A model generated the notes under the pieces. It saw nothing but the letters and a program-made list of their open reading frames with translations, made no database searches and had not been told where the DNA came from. Of a stretch of 35,953 nucleotides of DNA, positions 14,600 to 22,017 are shown one piece after another (positions within the stretch are counted from its first letter, which is position 1; each line of letters begins with the position of its first letter). The stretch lies in the NCBI GenBank assembly GCA_002712885.1, contig PAUN01000070.1, positions 1-35,953 of the forward strand, given 5' to 3'. A program made the translations under genes and the position numbers. Origin of the DNA: Acidobacteriota bacterium. Lineage in GTDB: Bacteria > Acidobacteriota > Vicinamibacteria > Vicinamibacterales > UBA8438.

Positions 14600-16437
14600 C
14601 GCCGCTCCTGTTCCTCATGTGGCGGTCGATGGTGGGCCGCGTGACCCGTTGGCTCCGGCTCATGAAGCAGCCGAAGTATCTGGTGGGCACGCTCGCCGGG
14701 GTGGCGTGGATGAGTGTATTCGCGCTTCGCCCGGTCTTGCGTGCCAACCGCGACGCATCGCTGGGGGACCGGGTTGCGGACATCACGGAATGGCTGCCCG
14801 CGCTGGAGAGCGTCGGGGCCCTCGCTCTCGTGGTGTCCCTGTCGCTGTGGTGGCTGTGGCCGTTCGGCAAAGCGTCGCTCGAGTTGACCGAGACCGAACT
14901 GCATCTCCTCCTGCCGGCACCGGTCCGACGTCGCCACCTCATTCAATACGCGATGTTGCGCAGCCAGTGGGGCGTCTTGTTCGGCTGCTTCATGATCTCG
15001 TTGTTCTCGTCGGGCGGCGCTCCGGACCGCTTCGTCTGGCGCTTCGTCACCGTCTGGTTGTTCCTGACGCTGTGGCACCTGCACGGCTGGGGGCGCGGGC
15101 TCTGGGCGGCCCGCCTCCAGGAGTTGCCGGCCGCTGTCGCGTGGCGTCGCCGGGCGACCGTGGTGGCCGGCGTGGTCCTGATCTGGCTGCTCCTGGCACC
15201 AGGGATCGCGTCGATCGCCGCGTCACTACCAGAGCTGAGTGCCGACATCGCGCCGACGCTGCCCCACGCCTTGTCACCGGAGCGGCTCCATGCCGACGCG
15301 CCACTGCTCGCCCTGCTGCTAACACCAATGAAATGGGTGATCGGCCCGTTCTTCGCCGGGCTGGCGCCGGACACCCCGCTGGTGGGACGGCTCGAATCCG
15401 TGGTCTGGCCGCTGCTGCTGCTGGTCGCGCACAACGAGTGGGTCGTGCGGTCGCAGACTCTTTTCGAGGAAGCCACCCTCGAACGCGCCCGCCAGCAGGC
15501 CGCGCGGGGAGACGCCGCGTCTCGTTTCCGCAAAGTGCGACAGCGACAGCGGCAGGCCGCGCCGTTTTCTCTGCGGCCGACCGGAGCTCCTGCCATAGCC
15601 ATCATTTGGAAGAATCTGATGCTCGCGCATCGCACGCGCCTGGCTCTGGCGGTCGGCGGCGGCACGGCCGTGGTCGCGATCTCGACTGTGGTGGTGGCGT
15701 TCACGGGGCTGCCAGACTGGCTGATCGCCATCATGATGGTGGCCGGGGCGCTCGGACTCATCGCCACGCCGCTGATGGCCGGGCACCAGTGGCGCAATGA
15801 TCTGCGGACGGACCTGCTCCGAATCGAGGTCATCCGTACGTGGCCGATCGACGGCTGGCGCCTGTTCGCGGCCGAGGTGGGCCCGCCAGCGATCATCGCA
15901 TCACTCTACGCCGCCGGCGCCGGTGGCCTCCTCTTGATTGCGGGCACGGCCGCCGGCGCCACCAGCGCCACCGACTTCGTGCTCGTCTCGCCGGACCTGG
16001 CCGAGTCGCTCGGTGTGTCGCTCGTGACCTTGCTGCTGCTGAGCCTTGCTACAGCGTTGCCGCTGGTCGCCGCCATCGCGTCCCTGTCGGCGACGCTCCA
16101 AAATCTGGTGGCACTGCTCTGGCCGAGCTGGATTCAACTCGGTCAGCGTCGTAGCGGCTCGGCCGCGCATATCGGTCAGGGCATGCTGACCGGGATCGGA
16201 TTAGTGCTGGCGCTGGCGGTAGGGCTGTTGCCGGGAGCGCTGCTTGTCGGCGCCTGGATGTTTCTCCAGTTGGCGGTCGCGGACCAGCCGCTCGTGGCCT
16301 GGCAGCTACCGCTGCTCGGCCTTACCGCGGTGGTTCCGCTCGCGGTCATCGTCGGGATGCTAACCAGATTCGGTGGGATGCTGTGGGACCAGTTGGACCC
16401 GTCGGTCGAGCTTCTGAACAGCAAGAGCCCGTCGTAA
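14596..16437 (+). CDS. ABC-2 type exporter, large permease subunit
   Basis: The product is 613 residues with about 12-14 hydrophobic segments, for example VVAGVVLIWLLLAPGIASIA, LALAVGGGTAVVAISTVVVA and GIGLVLALAVGLLPGALLVG. The N-terminus (RLMKQPKYLVGTLAGVAWM) is typical of the large 'putative ABC exporter' permeases paired with such ATPases. An Arg-rich cytoplasmic loop (RARQQAARGDAASRFRKVRQRQRQ) splits the two membrane halves. It is translationally coupled to the ATPase and ends 12 bases from the convergent FMN reductase gene, leaving no room for a terminator between them. Confidence 0.88.
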   Translation: MTPLLFLMWRSMVGRVTRWLRLMKQPKYLVGTLAGVAWMSVFALRPVLRANRDASLGDRVADITEWLPALESVGALALVVSLSLWWLWPFGKASLELTETELHLLLPAPVRRRHLIQYAMLRSQWGVLFGCFMISLFSSGGAPDRFVWRFVTVWLFLTLWHLHGWGRGLWAARLQELPAAVAWRRRATVVAGVVLIWLLLAPGIASIAASLPELSADIAPTLPHALSPERLHADAPLLALLLTPMKWVIGPFFAGLAPDTPLVGRLESVVWPLLLLVAHNEWVVRSQTLFEEATLERARQQAARGDAASRFRKVRQRQRQAAPFSLRPTGAPAIAIIWKNLMLAHRTRLALAVGGGTAVVAISTVVVAFTGLPDWLIAIMMVAGALGLIATPLMAGHQWRNDLRTDLLRIEVIRTWPIDGWRLFAAEVGPPAIIASLYAAGAGGLLLIAGTAAGATSATDFVLVSPDLAESLGVSLVTLLLLSLATALPLVAAIASLSATLQNLVALLWPSWIQLGQRRSGSAAHIGQGMLTGIGLVLALAVGLLPGALLVGAWMFLQLAVADQPLVAWQLPLLGLTAVVPLAVIVGMLTRFGGMLWDQLDPSVELLNSKSPS

Positions 16438-16449
16438 CGACAGGGGGAG

Positions 16450-17016
16450 CTATCTCGAATTCTCCCGCACCCACGCCAACGCCCGCGTGAGATCGACGGC
16501 CGAGGCGGCTAACGCCTCCACCCGTGCCGTGATCTCGGGTCCGGGCTCACCCGCGTCGGTAAAGTCGTCTCGGATGCAATACACGAAACGCGGGATGATG
16601 TGGCACCGAAAATCGAACATCAGACTGTTTGCGAAGCCGATGGCCGACATGTAGCTCATCGTCCCCCCGGCTGCACACAAGAACCCGACCGGCTTCTCCG
16701 TCCAACCGGACCCCGTCAGCTCCATCGCGTTCTTAGCCGCGGCGTTGAGATCGTAGTTATAGACGGGCGCCGAGACCAGTATGGCGCCGGCCGCTTGAAT
16801 GGTCTCTGTCAGCGTCTTCACCGCAGGATGGTCAAAGGACCCGACACCGCCGCACATTGGCAGGTCGTGGTCGGCCAAATCGATCAGCTCGACCGGTTGG
16901 TCGCTCGCACGCAGGAACGCCTCAGCCGCGAGGGCGAGCTTGTGTGACCGGCTCCTGGGGTTCAGTGAACAACTCAGAATGACGACAGGCTGGCGTGCGC
17001 TCTCAGTAGTGGACAT
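16450..17016 (-). CDS. NAD(P)H-dependent FMN reductase-like flavodoxin-fold protein
   Basis: The product is 188 residues, normal for the SsuE/azoreductase-like group. The FMN phosphate loop SCSLNPRSRSHKLA lies near residues 15-28. The isoalloxazine-contact motif SAPVYNYDLNAAAKNAMEL lies near residues 80-98. A third loop, CAAGGTMSYM, lies near 113-122. It should use NAD(P)H to reduce flavin or a small quinone or nitro compound in the cytoplasm. A perfect TATAAT on the minus strand (17068-17073) about 50 bases before the ATG is a likely -10 box. The gene stands alone, divergent from the ADOP remnant. Confidence 0.88.
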   Translation of the reverse strand: MSTTESARQPVVILSCSLNPRSRSHKLALAAEAFLRASDQPVELIDLADHDLPMCGGVGSFDHPAVKTLTETIQAAGAILVSAPVYNYDLNAAAKNAMELTGSGWTEKPVGFLCAAGGTMSYMSAIGFANSLMFDFRCHIIPRFVYCIRDDFTDAGEPGPEITARVEALAASAVDLTRALAWVRENSR

Positions 17017-17067
17017 GGCGGATGCGGTAGCAAAAGGTGGGCCGGTCGTGTGACCTCGACCGGACGA

Positions 17068-17073
17068 ATTATA
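17068..17073 (-). promoter_or_regulatory. -10 box candidate for the FMN reductase gene
   Basis: TATAAT on the minus strand (ATTATA on plus) about 50 bases before the start at 17016. No convincing -35 lies 16-18 bases further up. Confidence 0.4.
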
Positions 17074-17138
17074 GGCTGAAATAACGGGTCGGCACGGACC
17101 GAGACGCTACGGCGGGCGGTCTCGCGCTGCGGCGGCCC

Positions 17139-17144
17139 TATAAT
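17139..17144 (+). promoter_or_regulatory. -10 box candidate for the ADOP remnant / glycosyltransferase unit
   Basis: A perfect TATAAT lies about 93 bases before the GTG of the ADOP remnant. The -35 region is GC-rich and not recognisable. It is divergent from the box at 17068-17073. Confidence 0.4.
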
Positions 17145-17224
17145 CGCGCTCGTCCCTTGATGGCGGCTCGAGTGAGGCTCGAGGCTGGGCACTCACGACC
17201 GGCTGCGATGTCCCGACCACGGAG

Positions 17225-17380
17225 GAGGCTCATCACGTGTCGTTCGGACACGATCTACGGTACGCAGCCCGCTCGCTCGGGCGCAGCCGAGGTTTCACGA
17301 CCGTGGCGGTACTCACATTGGCGCTCGGCATCGGTGCCGCCACCGCGATCTTCAGCGTCGTCAACGCGGTCCTGCGATAA
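17225..17380 (+). pseudogene. ADOP/FtsX-type permease, N-terminal remnant with its Shine-Dalgarno
   Basis: The GTG at 17237 follows a full Shine-Dalgarno (GGAGGAGG, starting at 17221) at good spacing. It reads [20 protein letters not shown] then [20 protein letters not shown], the diagnostic N-terminus and first membrane helix of the acidobacterial ADOP/MacB-like permeases, which are usually about 800 residues. After 47 codons it ends LR-TAA at 17378-17380, where family members continue with LRPLPY. The rest of the gene is gone and the glycosyltransferase ATG lies 16 bases further. This is the best lineage marker in the window. It may now act only as a leader ORF. Confidence 0.85.
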
Positions 17381-17396
17381 GATCCGCGGTCACGAC

Positions 17397-19589
17397 ATGC
17401 GCATTCTCTTCGTGCTCAAAAGCCTCGCGCTCATCCGCCACTTCGACGAAGTGCTGACTCGGCTCGCCGACAAGCACCAGATCGTGCTCGCGCCCACGAA
17501 GTTCGGCGATGACCATGCACTGCCGGACGCGCTCGTCAAACACCCCAACTGCAGCGTCCTCCAACAATCTCCCAAGCGCGCGGATGGTGCGCGCGAGGTC
17601 GCCATCCTGAGAAGCGCCAGAGACTTTCTCCGCTATCACGAACCCACCCTGGCCGGTGCGTCGGCGAACCGCCGCCGGGCCCTGTCCAATCTCGTGCGTG
17701 TCGTCTCGCGGGGCACTCGGACACTGCCGGACGACCTGCCCGACCTGCTAGTACCACTGACCCTGCAAGAACAACGGGGCCTGCGCGAGACGTTCAGTCA
17801 CCTGGAGACGCTGATACCGCCCGACCCACGGTTCGCGCAGTTCCTCACGGAGCAAAAGCCGGATGTGCTGCTGATTACCCCACTGGTCTCGTTCGGGGGG
17901 CTCCATTCAGACTTCGTCAAGGCCGCGCGGTGGCTCGGTATTCCCAGCGCGTGTCTCGTGTTCAGCTGGGACAACCTCACCAACAAGGGGATGATCCACG
18001 AGCGTCCGGACAGAACCTTCGTCTGGAACGAGATACAGCGCAAGGAAGCGACCGACCTGCACGGCCTCGATCCGAGCACGGTCGTCGCCACCGGCGCGCC
18101 TCGATTTGATCTCTTCTTCCGCCAGACGGCGACGACGACACGCGAGGCGTTCTGCTCCGGTCTCGGGCTCGACCCGGGTCGCCGCCTGATCGCCTACCTG
18201 GCCTCATCGCCGATCGTCTCGGCCCGGGAGCCCGCGTTTGTCACCAGCTGGGTGGAAGCGATACGCGCGTCGACCAACCCTGTCCTCCGAGACGCGCAGA
18301 TCGTGATTCGACCGCACCCGCGGGTCAAGACGATCTGGCAGGACTATCCGGCATTCGCAAAAAAGGGTCCGGCCGATGCCCGCTACCCCGGGGTCGCCGT
18401 CACGAACCCCAAGTCCGCCAACGGCGACGCGGGTCTCTTTGACACGCTCTTCCACGCGGACGCGGTGGTCGGACTCAACACCACCGCCGAGCTCGAGGCC
18501 GGAATCCTGGGCAAGCCCGTGTACACCATTCGCGTCTCTGAGTTCGCCACGGGTCAGACCGGCTCGCACCACTTTCACTATCTGCTCCGGGAGCACGGCG
18601 GCTTCGTCGAATGCGCGAACACGTTGGAACAGCACCTGGCCCACCTGGCCGCGGGCCTCTCAGGCAGTGTCGACCAAGACCATGTCCGCACGTTCATCGA
18701 GCGGTTCGTCCGTCCACACGGACTCGATACGCCGGTGGCGCCGTTGCTGGCGGAGGCGATTACGGAATGGGCTCGCCAGGCGGTGGCTGACCGCCCACAC
18801 ACACCTCCAGCCGCGACTCACCGGACGCCCCAACTCCCGGTTGAGTCGGAGAGGGCGGCGGGCGCCAGCCGGCCCGCGAAGGCACAAGTGGTGTACGACA
18901 AGGCGCCACTTTTTATTCTGGCGGAGACACGCGCCGAGCGTGAGTGGCGTCTGGATCCCGGACGCAAGGAACCGTGGACCGTGGCCTGGCTCGACAACAA
19001 CGTGCGACCCGGTGATGTCGTGTATGACATCGGAGCCAACGTCGGAGTGTTCTCGCTCATCGCCGCCGCCAATCTTGGCGGAGACGGGACCGTCATCGCC
19101 TTCGAACCGGGCTTCGCGACCTTCGCACGCCTGTGCGAGAACATTCGGCTCAACAACTTTACCCGAGTGATCGTCCCGGTGCCGGTGCCGCTCTCCCACC
19201 AACCAGGCCTGCAGCGGTTTCGATACAAGTCGATGGAACCGGGCCAGAGTCGCCATCGCTTCTCCGCCCAGGCGTGGAACCCGACAGACAAGACCAAATC
19301 GACAGAACAGCCGATGCTCGCCATGTCGCTGGACCAGGCGATCCGTGACTTCGGGATACCTCGGCCCACGTTGATCAAACTGGATGTCGACGGCGCGGAG
19401 ACGCTGGTGCTTCAAGGTGGAAGCGAGACGGTGCGACACCCCGCCCTGCGCAGCGTGATCGCCGAAATCGACCCCGACTGTGAGGCGGCGGTACTCGACA
19501 TCCTCGGACAGTCTGGACTCACCCTGGTCGGACACCACAAGCGGAAGAAGAAGCCTGGACCCTGGTATGGCGTCTTCCGACGCTCCTGA
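17397..19589 (+). CDS. Glycosyltransferase (GT-B-like) fused to FkbM-family methyltransferase
   Basis: The track start at 17157 runs through the ADOP remnant in another frame. The true start is ATG 17397 (MRILFVLKSLALIRHFDEVL), giving 730 residues. Residues 1 to about 470 are a GT-B-like domain of the CDP-glycerol-transferase/2-epimerase type, with SWDNLTNKG, VVATGAPRFDLFF, IVIRPHPRVK and GLNTTAELEAGILGKPVYT. A Pro/Thr-rich linker follows. Residues about 505-730 are an FkbM methyltransferase: SAM motif DIGANVGVFSL (about 544), VIAFEPGF, and TLIKLDVDGAETLVLQGG (about 658). It should transfer a sugar or polyol-phosphate unit and O-methylate a product for a surface glycan. It has no clear Shine-Dalgarno and may depend on re-initiation after the ADOP leader. 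Confidence 0.85.
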   Translation: MRILFVLKSLALIRHFDEVLTRLADKHQIVLAPTKFGDDHALPDALVKHPNCSVLQQSPKRADGAREVAILRSARDFLRYHEPTLAGASANRRRALSNLVRVVSRGTRTLPDDLPDLLVPLTLQEQRGLRETFSHLETLIPPDPRFAQFLTEQKPDVLLITPLVSFGGLHSDFVKAARWLGIPSACLVFSWDNLTNKGMIHERPDRTFVWNEIQRKEATDLHGLDPSTVVATGAPRFDLFFRQTATTTREAFCSGLGLDPGRRLIAYLASSPIVSAREPAFVTSWVEAIRASTNPVLRDAQIVIRPHPRVKTIWQDYPAFAKKGPADARYPGVAVTNPKSANGDAGLFDTLFHADAVVGLNTTAELEAGILGKPVYTIRVSEFATGQTGSHHFHYLLREHGGFVECANTLEQHLAHLAAGLSGSVDQDHVRTFIERFVRPHGLDTPVAPLLAEAITEWARQAVADRPHTPPAATHRTPQLPVESERAAGASRPAKAQVVYDKAPLFILAETRAEREWRLDPGRKEPWTVAWLDNNVRPGDVVYDIGANVGVFSLIAAANLGGDGTVIAFEPGFATFARLCENIRLNNFTRVIVPVPVPLSHQPGLQRFRYKSMEPGQSRHRFSAQAWNPTDKTKSTEQPMLAMSLDQAIRDFGIPRPTLIKLDVDGAETLVLQGGSETVRHPALRSVIAEIDPDCEAAVLDILGQSGLTLVGHHKRKKKPGPWYGVFRRS

Positions 19590-19634
19590 CCGTCAGGCCG
19601 TCGGGCGTTGAGTACTGTCGGCAGCCCTTGCCGG

Positions 19635-20861
19635 CTACACGACGCGGGTAGCGCGGAGTATCGCGACTCGATCCGCATCGTATCCGAGGGCAGCCAGGAT
19701 CTCCTCGGTGTGTTCGCCAAGCTTCGGCGCGCGCCCCCGGATGCTGGGCGGCGTGTCAGAGAGGGAGAACGGCGAGTCGGCCACCGGGACCGGTAACGGC
19801 GTCCCCGGAAACGCCAGCGCCTGCAGCATCTGAGCTGCCCGCACATGCGGATTGTCAAGCGTCTGCTGGGGGGAGAGGACAGGACCCGCCGGAATCCGGG
19901 CGGCCTCGAGTGCCGCCAAGGCGTCGTCGGTCGTCCGCTCCGCGCACCAGACAGCCATGCGCTCGCTGATCAGACCACCGTGGTCGCCGCGAGACATGTC
20001 GTCGGTGAACCGTGGATCCGTCAACCAGTGCGACTCGCCGATGAGCGTCGTCCACCGTTCAAAGAGAGGCTGCCCGATGGTCTGCACCAGAATCCACCCA
20101 TCGCGCGTCCGGTGCGTATCGGATGGAGCCGAGACCTGACTGCGATTCAGGGTGGCCACACGATCGGGCACGTTCACCGCTTGCTCGATCAACACGGCGT
20201 TGGCCACGGTGAGCGCAGAGGCCAACAACGAGCCCTTGACCTCCTGGCCGCGTCCGGTGCGCTGGCGTGCCATCAGCGCGGCCAGCGTACCCACCGCGGC
20301 GCTCAGCGCCGTTGTGAAGTCGACCCACGGCACGTAGCTCTTGGTCGGCTGACCTGGTGACCCAGAGAGATACATGGCACCAGACATCGCCTGACCGATC
20401 CCATCGAATCCGGTTTTCGCTGAATAGGGTCCGCCGGCACCGAAGGCCGACACACTCGTCAGGATGACGTCCGGCTTGACCGCCGCCAGCGACACGTAAT
20501 CCAGGCCCATCGCCTCGAGTGCGGCATCGGGAAGGTTGGCCACCACCACATCCGCGGTCGCAACCAGTCGTCGCACCACTTCGCGCCCCTCAGTCTTCAT
20601 CGGGTTCAGGGTCAGCCCGCGCTTGTTCCGATTCACCTGCATGAACAGCGCGCCGTCGCCGTCGTCGTTCAGCGGCACGAGAAAACGGTCCTCACTCCCT
20701 CGTACCTTCTCGACGCGGATCACGTCGGCGCCCAGATCGGCCAGTAACGCGGCGCAGAAGGGACCGGCAATGTACCGGCCGAAATCGAGGACACGAATAC
20801 CGTCAAGCACGCCCGACACGGGTGTCGCCTCGTCGGCGGGCGTCGTTGTAGTGGTAGTCAC
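19635..20861 (-). CDS. Class III (CaiB/BaiF) CoA-transferase
   Basis: The product is 408 residues from a GTG. N-terminal VLDFGRYIAGPFCAALLADLGADVIRVEK is the family hallmark. NRNKRGLTLN contributes to CoA binding. The catalytic Asp is expected in SYVPWVDFTTALSAAVGTLAAL (about residue 185), after GFDGIGQAMSGAMYLSG. It moves CoA between carboxylic acids; the substrates are unknown. The GTG overlaps the stop of the 2-oxoglutarate oxygenase gene (GTGA, 20858-20861), so the two are translationally coupled and probably act on one catabolic route. An N-terminal run of Thr codons (TTTTTT) is low complexity. Confidence 0.93.
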   Translation of the reverse strand: MTTTTTTPADEATPVSGVLDGIRVLDFGRYIAGPFCAALLADLGADVIRVEKVRGSEDRFLVPLNDDGDGALFMQVNRNKRGLTLNPMKTEGREVVRRLVATADVVVANLPDAALEAMGLDYVSLAAVKPDVILTSVSAFGAGGPYSAKTGFDGIGQAMSGAMYLSGSPGQPTKSYVPWVDFTTALSAAVGTLAALMARQRTGRGQEVKGSLLASALTVANAVLIEQAVNVPDRVATLNRSQVSAPSDTHRTRDGWILVQTIGQPLFERWTTLIGESHWLTDPRFTDDMSRGDHGGLISERMAVWCAERTTDDALAALEAARIPAGPVLSPQQTLDNPHVRAAQMLQALAFPGTPLPVPVADSPFSLSDTPPSIRGRAPKLGEHTEEILAALGYDADRVAILRATRVV

Positions 20862-21871
20862 AGTCGGAAATCCGCGATCTGGATCTCGTGGCCGTAGTCA
20901 GCGAAGTCGCCATCGGCCCGAGCCTGCCGGAAGTCGCCCCAGTTCACGGCCCGGTACTTGGCCGGACTGGCCTCGGCGGTCGCAACCAGCGGTGCCACCT
21001 CGGTGTCGTAGGCTGGATTGAAGAAGAAGGGCACGCTGTATCGCGGCCGGTCGGTGATTGGCCGCACGCGATGCAGAGCAGCCCGATACCGGCCGTTCGA
21101 CCAAATCTGCATCATGTCGCCGATGTTCATGACGAGCGCGCCGTCGGTCGGGGTCACGTCGATCCATCCCTGGCCGTCAGCGTGATCAGAGCTCACCTGA
21201 AGTCCTCCCACCTCGTCTGGCAACAAGACGGTCAAGACTCCGGCGTCACTGTGATGGTGCAACGCCATGTCGCCGAGACCGGTGATGGTGGCCGCCGTCT
21301 CCGACTCCAGCGGATCGTCCAGCGGATAGTAGTTCAAGCGTGTGAAACCGGTATGTGTCGGACTGAAATACGGCACCAGCGTCTCGTCGTGGACACCGAG
21401 CCCGGCGCACAATGCCCCAACCAGCTGGAGGCTGAGACGCTCGCACATCCGCTGATACTTGAGCAGCGTCCGGCGGAACCGAGGGCGGTCACCGGGCCAG
21501 CGGTTCGCGCCGTCGACCGAAGGGCGCGAGCACAGCTCATCTTCCAAGACCCGGGCGTCTGACTCGACACCGAAATCGAACACCTCTTTCAGGTCCCGCC
21601 GGTTCTTGGTCAGCTCGCGGTCGTAGTACCCCCGGGTCGTCTTCCGAGTGCGAGCGACCGCCCGTTTGGTCTCCAGCGGAAGGGCGAAGAATGCGTGCGC
21701 CTCGCGCGACACGTGTCCGATCAGTCGGCGCAATACCCCATGCCCCGTGGTCTGGAAGAACCCCCAGTCTCGGGCTGCCGCGGCGATGAGGTGAACCACG
21801 AATGGACGGTCCGCAGAATCGGTGTCCAGCGACGAGCTGTCGATGATCGGGATGGGGCGCACGGCCGTCAT
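20858..21871 (-). CDS. 2-oxoglutarate/Fe(II)-dependent oxygenase, isopenicillin N synthase-like
   Basis: The start is set at ATG 21871 (MTAVRPIPIIDSSSLD), giving 337 residues. The track's GTG at 21934 would put coding sequence over an arm of the inverted repeat 21888-21992. The DIOX_N part has AAARDWGFFQTTGHGV. The double-stranded beta-helix carries the iron triad HSD (LHHHSDAGVLTVLL) plus His in RAALHRVRP, and the 2-oxoglutarate-binding RYSVPFFFNP (R-x-S). It should hydroxylate or oxidatively modify a small molecule. Coupling to a CoA-transferase suggests degradation or modification of an organic acid, but the substrate cannot be read. Confidence 0.92.
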   Translation of the reverse strand: MTAVRPIPIIDSSSLDTDSADRPFVVHLIAAAARDWGFFQTTGHGVLRRLIGHVSREAHAFFALPLETKRAVARTRKTTRGYYDRELTKNRRDLKEVFDFGVESDARVLEDELCSRPSVDGANRWPGDRPRFRRTLLKYQRMCERLSLQLVGALCAGLGVHDETLVPYFSPTHTGFTRLNYYPLDDPLESETAATITGLGDMALHHHSDAGVLTVLLPDEVGGLQVSSDHADGQGWIDVTPTDGALVMNIGDMMQIWSNGRYRAALHRVRPITDRPRYSVPFFFNPAYDTEVAPLVATAEASPAKYRAVNWGDFRQARADGDFADYGHEIQIADFRL

Positions 21872-21887
21872 TATCCCCTGGGCTCTA

Positions 21888-21992
21888 GGTTTTCCGACGA
21901 GGCGTCCGTCTGGCGGCGTTACTTCGTCGGTCACAGCCCACCTGGCTGCTCCCTCCTCGCGCCTGACCAGACAGACGCCTCGTCAGAAAACC
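21888..21992 (-). repeat. 26-bp inverted repeat enclosing hairpin repeat element, copy 2
   Basis: The arms at 21888-21913 and 21967-21992 are 26 bases each and match at 24 of 26 (GGTTTTCcGACGAGGCGTCc... on plus). The 53-base spacer, read on the minus strand, holds AGGCGCGAGGAG, a stem CAGCC-AGGTG-GGCTG, and CGACGAAGTAACGCCG. These are the same shoulders at the same spacing as the element at 13411-13480. It fills most of the gap between the di-haem oxidoreductase stop and the oxygenase start. It could be a small non-autonomous mobile palindrome, an RNA hairpin protecting or ending the upstream transcript, or both. Confidence 0.75.
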
Positions 21993-22017
21993 CCCTCGGA
22001 CCTCTGTCAGCACGCTG

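Noticed and set aside
14173-15084. Minus-strand ORF of 303 codons over the ABC exporter
   Set aside because: Antisense to clear ATPase and permease genes; low-complexity Gln/Arg/Ser content.
17157-17396. N-terminal extension of the glycosyltransferase to 17157
   Set aside because: This stretch is out of frame with, and explained by, the ADOP remnant at 17237-17380; its residues are Arg/Ser-rich and unlike any GT.
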